Position numbers and translations under genes: made by a program. A DNA stretch of 64,000 bases, taken from the NCBI RefSeq assembly GCF_024166365.1, contig NC_064839.1, positions 40,002,378 through 40,066,377 on the forward strand, given 5' to 3'. The DNA is from Elephas maximus indicus. Its lineage: Eukaryota; Chordata; Mammalia; Proboscidea; Elephantidae. Below the pieces are notes generated by a model. It saw only the letters and a program-made list of their open reading frames with translations. It was not told the origin of the DNA and made no database searches. Numbering within the stretch: the stretch's first letter is position 1; each line of letters opens with the position of its first letter. Below are positions 40,713 through 52,700 of this stretch, one piece after another.

Positions 40713-43700
40713 CTGCGAACAAAGGACAAGAAGTGTTTAGAGGGTTCTGGGCAAATCTTGGGTCTTCTGGAGGCTGAACAAAGGCTAAAGGGCCGGGGGG
40801 CTTGCAGGAGTAGCTCCTGGTTAGCTGGTGGGCTATAGGGAGGTCTGCCAGCCCCCACCATCTACTGTACCCCAACAACATCAGGTACCTCAGTCTTTGC
40901 CAGCACAGCCTCCAGAGTCTCCTTTTGCCGTGGCTCTTTAGTCAACAGATAGAGAAACCCCCCGCCACCTGCACCTGCCAGGCTCTGGCCATGCACGTGA
41001 GGCGCGAGGACATCCATCATCCGCCGCACTGCCAGGGGCTCACACCCTGGAGCCATGAGCTTCTTCTGCGCCCAGTATGAGGTCAGGTACTGGCCTAGGA
41101 GAGGCAGGTTTCCTGGTGGGGGCAGAAGGATATGATGTGCCTGGGCCAGGATATTCTCTCAGTGCCTATTTGTTGACTGAATGAAGTGCCGTGAGGCACT
41201 ACTTAACCAGTGTCATGGTTAAGAACCTGGTTTCCAGTGCTAGCTGGAAAACAGGAGTAAGAAAGCCTACCTCACAGGGTAGTTTTAAAGACTGATTAGC
41301 ATAAAGTGGCTGGCACAGTGCCTAGCACACACTTGGAACCCTACTCAGCTGACTTCCCTAGAACTGTTATGGGGCCAAGCCTCTTCCTTCATCTGCATCT
41401 GGGTGGGAGGAGAGGGGGCTTGAGGGCCTTCCATATGATGCAAGTTTTGTCCTGAGATTGGCTCCCACCCAGGTTTGAGACCCTCAAGAGCTCAAACAGA
41501 GGGCTTCTGTTCCCAGAAAGCTAGTCAAGAGCTCCTGCCCAGTGGCCTAATACCTGGGGCCTATACCAAGCCTGCAAAGGCCCTGGCCTCTGAGACCCAC
41601 AGAGACAAGGCCCTCCTGCTGCCCTGATTGCCCCTGGAGAAAGTCCTCACCTTGGCGGAAGGCCTCAGCACATTCTTCTGTTTGCCGCACCAGGCTGTGG
41701 GCATTCTGCACCACAGCAGGCAGCCGGGCATACCAGCTCCTCAGCACATCCTGCAGACGGGACAGGAGAGGTGGCATGAGGACCTGGGCCCAGCTGAGCC
41801 ACCTGCCTCCCTTCCTCCTGGGGCTGTGGCTCACCTGCAGCAGGTTTCGGGCCAGGCGGGTCTTGCCCGTGTACACCAGGAGCAGGTGGTCATTGAGCTT
41901 CTGGACAAAGCCCTCAGGCACAGTGATCTCCTCCACCTCCACCTTCAGGGGCAGCTGAGCCCGGGAGCGCCCCATCTTGATGCCAGGCATCAGGCCACCC
42001 ACTTGGTCTTGCCAGCCACCTCCTGCAATCCATCCCAGGGCCCTGTCACTCTTGGAGTCTACCTTCCCCAGCTTCGTTCTCCCAACCCAGGCTCCTGGCT
42101 TGCACCCCTGGCTGGGACTTGTGTGGGAAGACAGCTTCCCCTAACCGTAGGTGGGGCAGGTGGGCTCTGCAGTTTCTGCCCTCAGCCCTGGGAGCAGGAC
42201 AATCCCAGCGCGGGAAAGCATTTTCACCCTGGAGCCAAGCCTGGAATTTACAAGGCCTGAGTTTTGTTTCAGATCTTATGTGTAACTGGCACTTGGGTAA
42301 ACATCACTGAAGGATAAAGATTTTACACTAACCTCTCCCCCTCCTACGGGAGCTCTAGCCAGAGATGGAGGTGATACAGGACTTTCTCTGTAGCCTAGCA
42401 GTCCCCTTGTACTCTGTCTTTTCTGATAGAAAGTTTGTTAAAAGTAAGTTTTTAGCATCTCTTAACTAACATGAGATTGTGTGCATCTTAACTTTAATAA
42501 TGAAAGGTACAGATCTCTTTTCCTCTTGCAGCTATATAAAAACTATAAAACTTGAGATGGTTCTGGGATGTCCCTCGATATTAGGGGAAGGACCAGCAAA
42601 GATTTAAAGTATAAAATGCAAATGGCAGGAGGCAACTAGAACTTTACAGCCGGAAAATGGTGGTGTTGCAGGGCCCAGAATGCCAAGAACTCCTTAAACA
42701 TGCCCCTCTGCACCAGAGCATCAGAGCATTATACATTCATTCATGTGCTTATTGATTGATGTCTTCCTCCAATAAACGAGATAACTTTTGAGGGCAAGGA
42801 TGCTGTTTTTGGTAATTTTATCCCCAGGGCCCAATGCAGAGTGGACACACAATACATAGTCATCAGTGGACTGAATAAAGATTTGATTGGTATACCTCAA
42901 AAGGAAACTGAAAAGACCTCCCCATCTGTCCCTGTTGCTAATGACTACTTATTATGGGATGTGAGTCATTACAAGGAAAGAGGGAGCTGGCTGCAGAGTG
43001 ACTAGAAGATACCATATTATCTACACGTCTGTGGAAGTTTCCTTCCCAGAGACAAGGACTGGCCTCCCGAGGTGAACAGGATACCCTAGGATCTGGAGCC
43101 AGACAAACCTCTGGCTGCTCTACATTAGGCATCGATTCCTAGGGGCCCCAGTGGCAAAGAGGAGAGAGAAGTCTGGTGCTGGTAACATTCCATTATGATC
43201 ACAGCCACATGCCAGAGTAGGGGCATGGAGTGGGGACAAGGGGGAGTGGTACAAATGATCATAAGCCAAGGGAAGGGCAAGTTACCAGAAGGGCAGGCTG
43301 ACAATCCTGTCCCCTACTCCAAGTCCAGCTCTCCCCAGCCTCGCCCTCGAGGGACAGTCATGAAGAACAGCACCTAGTGAAAACAGGTGCCTAATACAAG
43401 TCATAGGTGCGGCACAGAATCTAGCACTTAGTCCAAACCAAAACCAAACCCATTGCCGTCAAGTCGATTGCGACTCATAGCGGCCCTATAGGACAGAAGC
43501 ACTTAGTAGATGCTCATCAAATACTAGCTTTGAAGTAGAAATATTTCAAGTTGAAAACCAACGGAGAGTCAGAGTCAGTGCTCTGATAAGAAAAAACTAA
43601 GCATTTTAAGGGGCAGCAGTTATGTGGCTGTTGGCAAATCACATGCAAATCCAGGGGAGCCTCCGGAGACCCTTAAAGTGCCAGTGACCTCTCTCCCACA

Positions 43701-46700
43701 CAGGACATACCTGTGGTGAGCACCTGCTCCAGGTGCAGCACGGCATGAATCAGGGACTCTGTACCCACCGCCCGGCCAGCAGCCCGCTGCAAGGCAGCCA
43801 GGGCAGTGCCCGCCAGGATGCTGCTGGTGCCTGCAGGGAGTGGAGGAGGGGGCCAGGCATGAAATGGTAGTGTCCTACCCAGTCCTGCCCTACTCCCTCT
43901 GTGCTGGGAGAAGGGGAATGGAGGTGAGGCTAGAGTGTGAGGACAGAGGTGATGGGCAAGAGGGCAGCTGGGGGTAGGGTCCACTTACCGAGGCCAGAGC
44001 CATGGGGCAGCTCAGACCAGGTGTGCAGCTCGAAGCCACCCCCAAAGGCACGCAGCAACTGCTCGCTCAGCGGGATCTTGGAGCAGACATCGATGGTCCC
44101 CGCACAGATAAAAGCCGCCTTCAGTAGGGCCCCTGTGGAGGGATAGACCCCAGCCAGGAGATTGGTCTCTTGAGGGCAGAAGTGGACACCCCTAGACCAG
44201 CTGTTTCCCAGCCCAGCATAGGGCTCATCTGATGGGACGAAAGCCCAGCAGCATAAAAGCCTTATCCCCAAGCCACAAAAGGGCCTCTGGACTTGAGGTC
44301 ATAGGGTGTTCCCCAACATGAACAAATATGTCATCTGTACCTTTCTGTACCTGCATGTGCCTAGGCAGGATGACTTCAGCCCTTTCCTTTCTCCGGGCCC
44401 CTCAGCCAGACTGGGTAGCCCCCCAGGTCAGGGCCCCAGTCCGTGGAGAGTTCCACAGGTTCCACCCCCATCCCCAGCTAGCTGTGTGTGCCATCCCCAC
44501 CACAGATGTACAGGGGTGCCCTAACCTGGGGCGTGGGGCTGGCAGTAATCCTGCAGGTCGTCCAGGCTCCGGCAAACTATCTTCACAGTCATGTCGTCCG
44601 GCTGAGGCCCCAGTGCCAGCCTCAGCTCTGGCTCAGGAATGCGGCGTGCTCTGGCCCCAATGGGCCGACGGCCGTCCACTCTCACAGCCAGGCCCAGCAC
44701 TGCCCCACCAAGCTCATAGGCGAGGGGTGGTGTGTCACTCCAGCCGCCTGCGGCAGTATGGCAAAACCAAGGTGGTCACAGGGACTGCCAACCTGGCTCT
44801 GGGTGGCTACCCTCACCCCCAGCCACCAGAAGAGGCTCACCAGAGAAGTCCACACGGGCAGGGCACTCAGTCACCACCCACTGCCCATGTGCTGGCAGCT
44901 CCACCAGCTCTGTAGAGACAAACTGCTGGGCCGACATCACAGCCTGGCGGATCAGAATTTGCTCAGCTCCCTCATAGTGGCGGGCAGCTCGAACCAGCAA
45001 GGCTGGCCTGCCAAGAGGGGGAGAGATGGTAGTATGGAGGCCCAAGCTGGGGGTGGACAGCCTGGGCTTGGGGACTCTACTGCCCTGGATGACCCAGAGA
45101 AGTCCCCAGCTCTATTCAGATTTCAGTCTCCAAGGATGGCCCACACTTCTCAAAGGTCTCTGACTCCCATTAGCACCCACCTGCTCAGCCACTTGTCCCG
45201 CTCTTGGGCAAGCGCCTCCACACCCCCTGCCAGGTCACCACGTTCCAGGTAGGAGAAGGACCGTGTCCACTCAGGATTGGCAGCTGGTCCGCTCCGCAGA
45301 CCTCCACAACCCCCTGCCATGCAGCCCAGCACATCTGCCACACAGGCCAGCGCCCGCGCTGCTACACCAGGGTCTCCTGCACCAGCTGCAACTGAGGGAC
45401 AAGGAATTAAGAGTAGATGGGAAGGGAGTCGACCCCCAATTCCACTGCCCGCCAAGAGAAGGCAGCTACTGAACAGTCCCCAAAGACTCCAGGACCTTCC
45501 TACCACTTTGCTTTTGCCCAAGATGTTTCCTCGCCAGTGAGTGCATTCCCCGTTCCTTTGCCTGGCAAAGTTCTCATCCTGCCAGCCCCAGCCGTTTTAC
45601 TCCCCACCCAGCATTATCTCGGGGTCAAACTGCCTGTGTGGCTGTTAGTGAATGGCTTAAGTGGGGTTAATTTTCCACAGTCACTGGGGCCACATATGAG
45701 GCTACAGCTCTGAACCCCCAGGCATTCTGCTGGAACCTCAGGTAGAGCTGGCCACACTACCACATCCCCAACCCAGGACAAAGTATGCAGGGTTTGCTGA
45801 TGCTAACAGGCCCCAGCCTCTGACCCAATTAAAAGTAAATTCCAGTTGCCTCTCTCCCCTGCTTTTACAGTCTCCTGTGGCTCCCTAGCACCCTCAGGTT
45901 GATGCCCAGATGGCAGGACAGCAGATAACGTGGGTCTGGCTCCCTAGCACTTATGCCTAGCACTCTCACCCTGGTCCAGCGTGGTCAGCAGGGGTCCAGG
46001 GCAGCCCTCACGGACAGCAGCCCGGATCAGCGGGTGCAGGCTGAGGTCCTGCCGTGCCTCCAGCACATGCCGTGCTTTATGCAGGGCCTGGTGAAAGAAC
46101 AGGTCCCGGCGGGAGGCCAGCGTGGCACCCCGGTCCAGGCACGGCTGCAGCTGCTCCCAGGACAGACGCCAGGCAGCTCGCCAGGCCCGCAGGGCCTCAC
46201 CCCCATCCTGTTTGGGATCCAGCATCCACAGCAGGTCACAGGGCCCCACGGCCCTCAAGGGGTGGAATACAGGGAAGAGGCGGGCACTGAGAAGGCAGCG
46301 CTCTGTGGGAGGCGTGTCCGGGTCCCACAGGTCCCAATCTCTGACAGGAGGAGAGGGCACATTAGGGGGAGGGAATCGAGGGCTCCTGCCCCCTTGCCAA
46401 GCCCTGACCTGCCTGTCAGAGGGGGCCTTCAGCTGGGGGCTGAGGACAGGACAAATTCCTTCAGTTGCTACTACCAAGAGGTGGCACAAGGTTGCACAAC
46501 TTGAAGAAGAATGTAATTAATGTCACTGAATTGTGCATGTCAAAGTTATTAAACTGGTATATGTTCTGCTGTGTATATTCCCAACAACAAAAATAAATTA
46601 TATTAAAAAAAAGAAGCCACACCAGGGATGACAATTCAGCCTTGGCTCCTCTCCCAGGCCACTGAACAAAAATCCCCAAGCCTGAGATTGCCAGAGATTT

Positions 46701-49700
46701 AGGGGTACCCAGAGGGAGGGTGGAGTCCAGGTGGCACAGTGGTTAAGTGTTTGGCTGCTAAAAAAAGGTTGGCAGTTTGAATCCATCAACTGCTCCTTGG
46801 AAATCCTATGGGGCAGTTCTACTCTGTCCTATAGGGTTGCTGTGAGTTGGAATTGACTCAATGGCAATGGTTTGTTTTTTTTTTAAGAGGGAGGGTGCTG
46901 AGGAGAACCAGTCTGCCCCCAAACTACCCCAGGTCCAGTGGGAGGGTAAAGGGCTGGGTGCTGTTCTGGGCCAGGGGAAGGAATGAGCCTCAGGGAAACT
47001 CCCTAGGTCCAGAGGCCCATGGGCACCATCAACCTTACCGGATGCCTGTCTTCTGGAAGAATTCACTCCAAGGCATGTTGAGATATGTGCCTGTTCCCTG
47101 TCTCTGGGGGAAGAGGAGGAAGCCATAAGGGATGAGGGGCAACAGGTAGGGATTAGGGACGTTAGGCCAGCGAGCTCCTCAAGGAGGACAGGAAGAGAAA
47201 CATGGGTATATAGTGCTTTAAGCCCTAAGGCCCCAGCACTCCTGCCCAGGTGCCTGGAATTTGGGAGTAGAGCCCTGGGTTCCAAGCCTGATCCACCAAA
47301 CCTGGCTGTGTGGCCCAAAGCAGGTTACCTCCCCTCTCTGCACCTCAGTCTCCAGCCTGTAAAATGGGGATAAAAATCCCCACCCAGCCTAGCAGAGCAG
47401 AAGAGAGGAGGGGGTAAAGGCCTGTTGAGACTCTATTGGCCACACCGTCCTCACAGCCTATCCCTCAGGCCAGCACTCAGAGAGCCCTGGAGTGTCCTCC
47501 AACACCCCATGGTGTAGTGGGAACTAGAGCCCCCCGGAGCTCCCCAAAGTCTGAAGACAGAGGTGGGGGAGATGTAGGGCACCTACTTCCCAATTGTCCA
47601 GACGGCCAGTGAGGGTAAAGACCCGGCCCAGAGAGCCGTGCAGCCGCATGTGGTGTCCCTGCAGGATGAGGTCACGCAGCTCCATGCCATGCAGTGCTTC
47701 CGACTGGGCTATGTCCAGGCCACTCAGGAAGCAGCCAGCACTGATGTGAATGGGGCCCTGGCAGGGGAGAGTGCAGGCATCCTGGGTGGGCAGTGCAGCC
47801 CCAGGCATTCCCCCTGCACAGGACCCCAGCCCCCCTACCCCTGCCCTCCTTCCTGCCCATGATCTCAGGCCTCACCCGCAGGTGGCAGTGCTGCAGGACA
47901 CTCCCAGGACCCAGCCAAACAGGACCCTCCAGCACGCAGCTGACCACAGAGCTCCCAGGCTCCAGGAGCTCTAGCTCCTGTGAAGCCAGGGTGGAAGGTC
48001 ATGAGGACCAAGGGCAGGAGAGGGGAACTTCCTCCAGTCCTGCTCCATACCCAAGCATCTGGCATTCAAGGCCTCTGCCAGAATTCCTGCCGAACCCCAT
48101 GCCCTTCAGTCAGCCAGACCCCTCTCTGTACCTACCCCAATGCCAGCCTAAGGCCTATTCTCACCCCCAGCCTTGTTCATGCTGTTCCCCCAAGGGGCAC
48201 GTTCTCGCTACATTCTCCTCCAGAGCAAAGCTGAACTCGAATAATAGAGGTCCCACTGAGATGACAGCTCTTCCAGAAAACCTTTCCCACCTGTCCAGCT
48301 ACCCTCTCCCAGTGCCCCAAGGGCCACCTTTGTACTCTATCTGCCCCCTTCTTCCATGCCATGGCACTGGCCCTGCCACCCAGACCCATTACTTCGAGTA
48401 TGTTTGTCTCCCCAAGAGACCCTACATAAAGTGTGAGAAGGGGTCTTCTTTAGCTCCTCAATCAGGCTGACTTGGATTTTAGAATCCTGGTTTAGCCACT
48501 TACTGCCTCTGTGGCCTCAGGCCTCTGAGCCTCCAGTACCTTACCTGCAACGGGAATAACATCAACACCTATACTCACAGGGAAGCCCTAGCAGCACAGT
48601 AGTTAACAGCTCAGCTGCTAACCAAAAGGTCAGCAGTTCAAATCCCCAGCCATTTCTTGGAAATCCTATGGGGCAGTTCTACTCTGTCATACAGGGTCAC
48701 TATGAGTCAGAACTGACTCAACAGCAACACATTTGGTTTTGGTTTTATTCTCATAGGTAATCTGAGCATGGGCCATCTTTCCCTTCCTCAAAGTCCCCAT
48801 CCCACCTGACCCCAGGTACCCAGCGAGCACTTCTGAGGGTAAGGCAGCTCTCACCTCTACCTGGGAGTGCACAGTCTGGGCCCTGGGGGTACTGGGGACC
48901 GTGAGGCTGTGCAGGAGCTCACTGGCTAAGGAGGTCATGTAGCTGTAGCTGCCGTCAGGAACATAAGCTGTAAAGACACAAGTACCAACCCCAGCCCCAC
49001 GCCTGCTGCAGGACTGGTGCCAGGCTGGGCTTCTCGCCAACAGACATATCCTCATCATGCCCAGGGAAGGCAGGCATAGTGATGAGGCTGTTGTGCTGAT
49101 AGGGAAGCTGAGAACCAGAGAGGTTCAGCAACTTGCTCAAAGTCAAACAGCCAGAGAGTGGAAGGACTGGAACTGGAGCCCGGGAATGAGACAAAAGGAG
49201 AAAGGGAAGAGTTATCACATTGGGAGGCTCTAGATGGGGTAGGGTAATTGTCCAGTCCATCCCTAGGCTTCCTTCAGGAACCCAGGAACCAGGTGGAGGC
49301 AGCTTCATTCTGGTGGTCCTCACTCCCATGGTCTCCCCACCCAAGGAAGCCGACAAGCAGTACCCACCCATGGTGAGGGGCTGATCACGGAGCTCTCTCC
49401 ATAGCTCAGCCCGGGCACCCTGGAGATAGGCTGCTACGCCCACGTCGCCTTGCCCCATCTCTGGAGGCCGCCCCACCAGGAAGTCCTCCTTGCTCACATT
49501 CCGAGCCATGGAGAGCACGATGTCGAAAAACAGAGACAGCTGGAGCAAGGGTGGGAAACACAGCTATTAGGGGGGCAGGGATTGGGCCTCACAGTTCCTA
49601 GGCTGAGCTGGGGCAGTCCCACCCCAGAGATGTTGACCCAGAGAGGGGAAGGGCTAGCCTGAGGTCACACAGCCAAGTGGCCAGTGTTAGGGCCAGTGTT

Positions 49701-52700
49701 GGGGTGTCTTCTTCCCCAGGCCAGGACCCCCAGCCCCATCCCCAGTCACCTGAACAGGCCGGGCTCCAGAGTCCAAGCCCATATAGGTACAGGCATCCAG
49801 GGGTGGGCTCACGTGTGTGGCCAGGAGGCGCTCAGCAGTCTCCACAGAGAAGAAGACAATCCCAGAGACCTGGAGGGGCCACCACAAGAGTCAGGTAAGG
49901 AGGCCTCGAGGGCAGGCATGGGCATGAGTCAGGAAGGATATACGTAGATGGGCCAAGCAAGGCCAATCGCCATATAAGGCAGGGATCTTCGGCTTTAGAG
50001 CCTCCAGCAACCAGATCCCAGGCTTACTTGAGGCAGCTCCTACCAAGGGAGCCCTTGGCAGGTACCCTCTAGGATTCCCCTCAATTTTCAGAACTCCTTC
50101 CAAACCCAGTTCTCCATCTTCCCATGGCCCAGTCCCAAACCCCTCCCCATCACTCCTATCCTTGTCCTTCACTCTAGAACATCCCCAGGCATCTGGTCTA
50201 GGCCTCCTCCCAACTGCATTCCCTACCCTTGCTCATATTCTGGATCTAGGCCTTGTGGTTTAGACCAGTTCCCTAAATTCCAAGGCTGCCTCTTCCTCAG
50301 ACTCTGCTTCTAGCTGGTCCTCTAAATGTCAGTTCTAGATTTTCCTCAAATTCCAGGTCCAGATCTTCCTCAGATGCTGGCTCTGGCCTGCCCCAGAATG
50401 CTTCTTGAAAAAATGGGGCTCTGCCCCGGGCAGGAAGGCAAGCTCTCCCTTCCCAACCCCACAAAGTCCCCAAAGGCCCCCACTCCGCGCTTGGCAGCCA
50501 TACCAGTGGCACCCTCCCATCAGGCCTGGCACAGCGTTGTATTTCTGCCTCAGTGCCCTGGTAGTAAATGTCCAAAACGAAACCCTATGTTGGGGGAGAA
50601 AACAGAGTTAGGGAAGGGGCAAGAAAGGATCGGGAAGGTGGACAGAGCCGTAGAAGTCAGCACTGATGTTCTCCAAATGAAAGCTCAGGACACAAGTCTG
50701 ACAGACACCAGCGTACTCATGGTGACACAAGCCCCCAAGACTGCCACGGGGAGGGGAAAGGACAGGCTTTAAATGTCTTTATAGCATCTAAGCCTGAGCA
50801 CAGAGCGTGGCCCACAGTCAGTATGAATCATGCTTGCCAAAACAGCAAGGGAGCACGAGATCTATTACCATGGAGGAAATCAAGGCCCTCAGAAACCCAG
50901 GAAAAGAGGTTGCCCAGAGCATGGAATAGAGGGCTGACCCAGGCCTGCTCTGCTGCCCCTTGCCACAGCTCCCAGGGGCTTTACCTGGGAGTCACTGAGG
51001 TAGATGCCGTGATTCCGAGCGTAGGCCGAGCTCCCTGGAAGGGCGATCACTCTGGCTCCCCGGAAGCCATCCCAGCTGATCCCTGTAGGGGTGGAGCAGT
51101 CAGGAAGCTTCCCAGGGGCCCCAAACCAAGGTAGGGAGTTCCCGGCTAGTAGGAGGCAAGAGCTCAGAGCTGGGGCATCTGGGCACCTCCAAAAGGAAAA
51201 GATGGCTTCCAAAGCCAAGTGGACATTCCTCTGGAAGAATGACAACCCCTCTTCCTCCCAAAGTTCTTCCACAAAGTCCTGTGTGGCAGAAAGGGCCAGA
51301 CTGGAATGATTATCTCCATTCTACAGACAGGCAGGCTGAGGGCCAGCAGGGGAAGCTCTGTCTCTTGGTCCAGCTTCATTCTTCTCACCCTACAGCTTCT
51401 CTTCTGAATAGAGCTATGGGGCTGGACCAGAGACAGAGGGAGAGAAAAGGCAGAGGTAGCCTTCAGCTGTGGCTAGGCAGGATTGTCCCAGGCTGAGCCC
51501 AGCTCACCTGGGTTTGGAGGAACAGAGAGCAGCATGTCGGTGCTGCAGACCCACACGCCTGGCGGGGAGCCTGGGCCCAGCTGCAGAGACAAAGAACGCA
51601 GCTGGTAGCCTGGCCCAGCCTTCCCTCTGTCCCCTCACAGCCCAGGTTCAGGCCTGCTCTGCTGCTCCAGCAGCTGTCTGGTCCCAGGGGCCTCTGCTGC
51701 TGACGTGCTGATGCTGGCCCTCCCCCATCCTACCTGATGACCCCTCTTCCCCTAGTTGTAGCCAAGACTAACTTCTCAAAACTCTAACTAACCCTGAGTA
51801 CCCCCTAAGCCATTCTCCCCAGGATGCCCAGTCTAAGCCGCATAGACTACAGCTGGTAGTATAGTGGGAGAGACAAGGTTATATCTGGGAAGAGGCCCAT
51901 GGGCTGTTGCCTGGCCTCACCCGGTGGGTCATGATGTCCAGTAAGCAGTCCAGGTTGCAGACCACAGCCTCCACGGGGGCCTGGGGATTCTCCACAGGGA
52001 GGCAGATAAAGGCTCGCCCACAGTCATCGAAAGGAAAGTCTCGGCCCTGATGGGAACAGGGACTGGTGAGAGAGCCCTTGGAGCACTGAGCCTGGGGAAC
52101 TCCACATTAGCTGTACAAGGACGGAAAGCCATCAAGCTAGAGAACTTTCTTAAAGTGTTCTCTTAGTGTTCTCGCTTACAATTTTTTTAATTATGAGATT
52201 ACTGTAAAAAATTAGGAAGTTTTAGTTCTGCAGATATGCAAATAAAAAATCCCTCAGAGATAACAACCACTGCCCTCATTTTGATGTATATCCTATCAGA
52301 CTTTTATTCGTACGTTCTCATAAAATTTTTTTTTTTTACAAAAAATAAGACCATTCTGAAAAGGTAGAGACAAAAGAAAATACACACACACAAACGAGTA
52401 TAATTAAACAGAAAACACGAGTAAGATGGTGGGAGGACTGTACCAATGTCAATATCTTGGTTGTGACCAAAATATAGCTTTACAAAATGTTATCATTAGG
52501 GGAATCTCGGCAAAGTTTACAAGAGATTCTCTCTGTATTATTTCTAAAAAATACTGATGTATACAGATCTACAATTATCTCAATAGAAAATTTAATTATA
52601 AAAATGAGATCATTCTATACAAACTTCTGTTGTGGTGTTTTTCACTTTCCAATGAAAATACATTCACTGACTCGTTTACCCTGCGACCAGAAGAACTAGA

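Noticed and set aside
41628-42260. A 210-codon open frame on the plus strand
   Set aside because: It lies antisense to FCSK exons 21 and 22 in GC-rich DNA and has no family resemblance. It is a shadow of the real exons.
44488-45252. A 254-codon open frame on the plus strand
   Set aside because: It runs antisense across FCSK exons 16-18 and their introns. No known domain, and low-complexity Pro/Ser/Gln composition.
47793-48470. A 225-codon open frame on the plus strand
   Set aside because: It crosses FCSK exon 12 on the opposite strand and intron 11. No start context or splice support.
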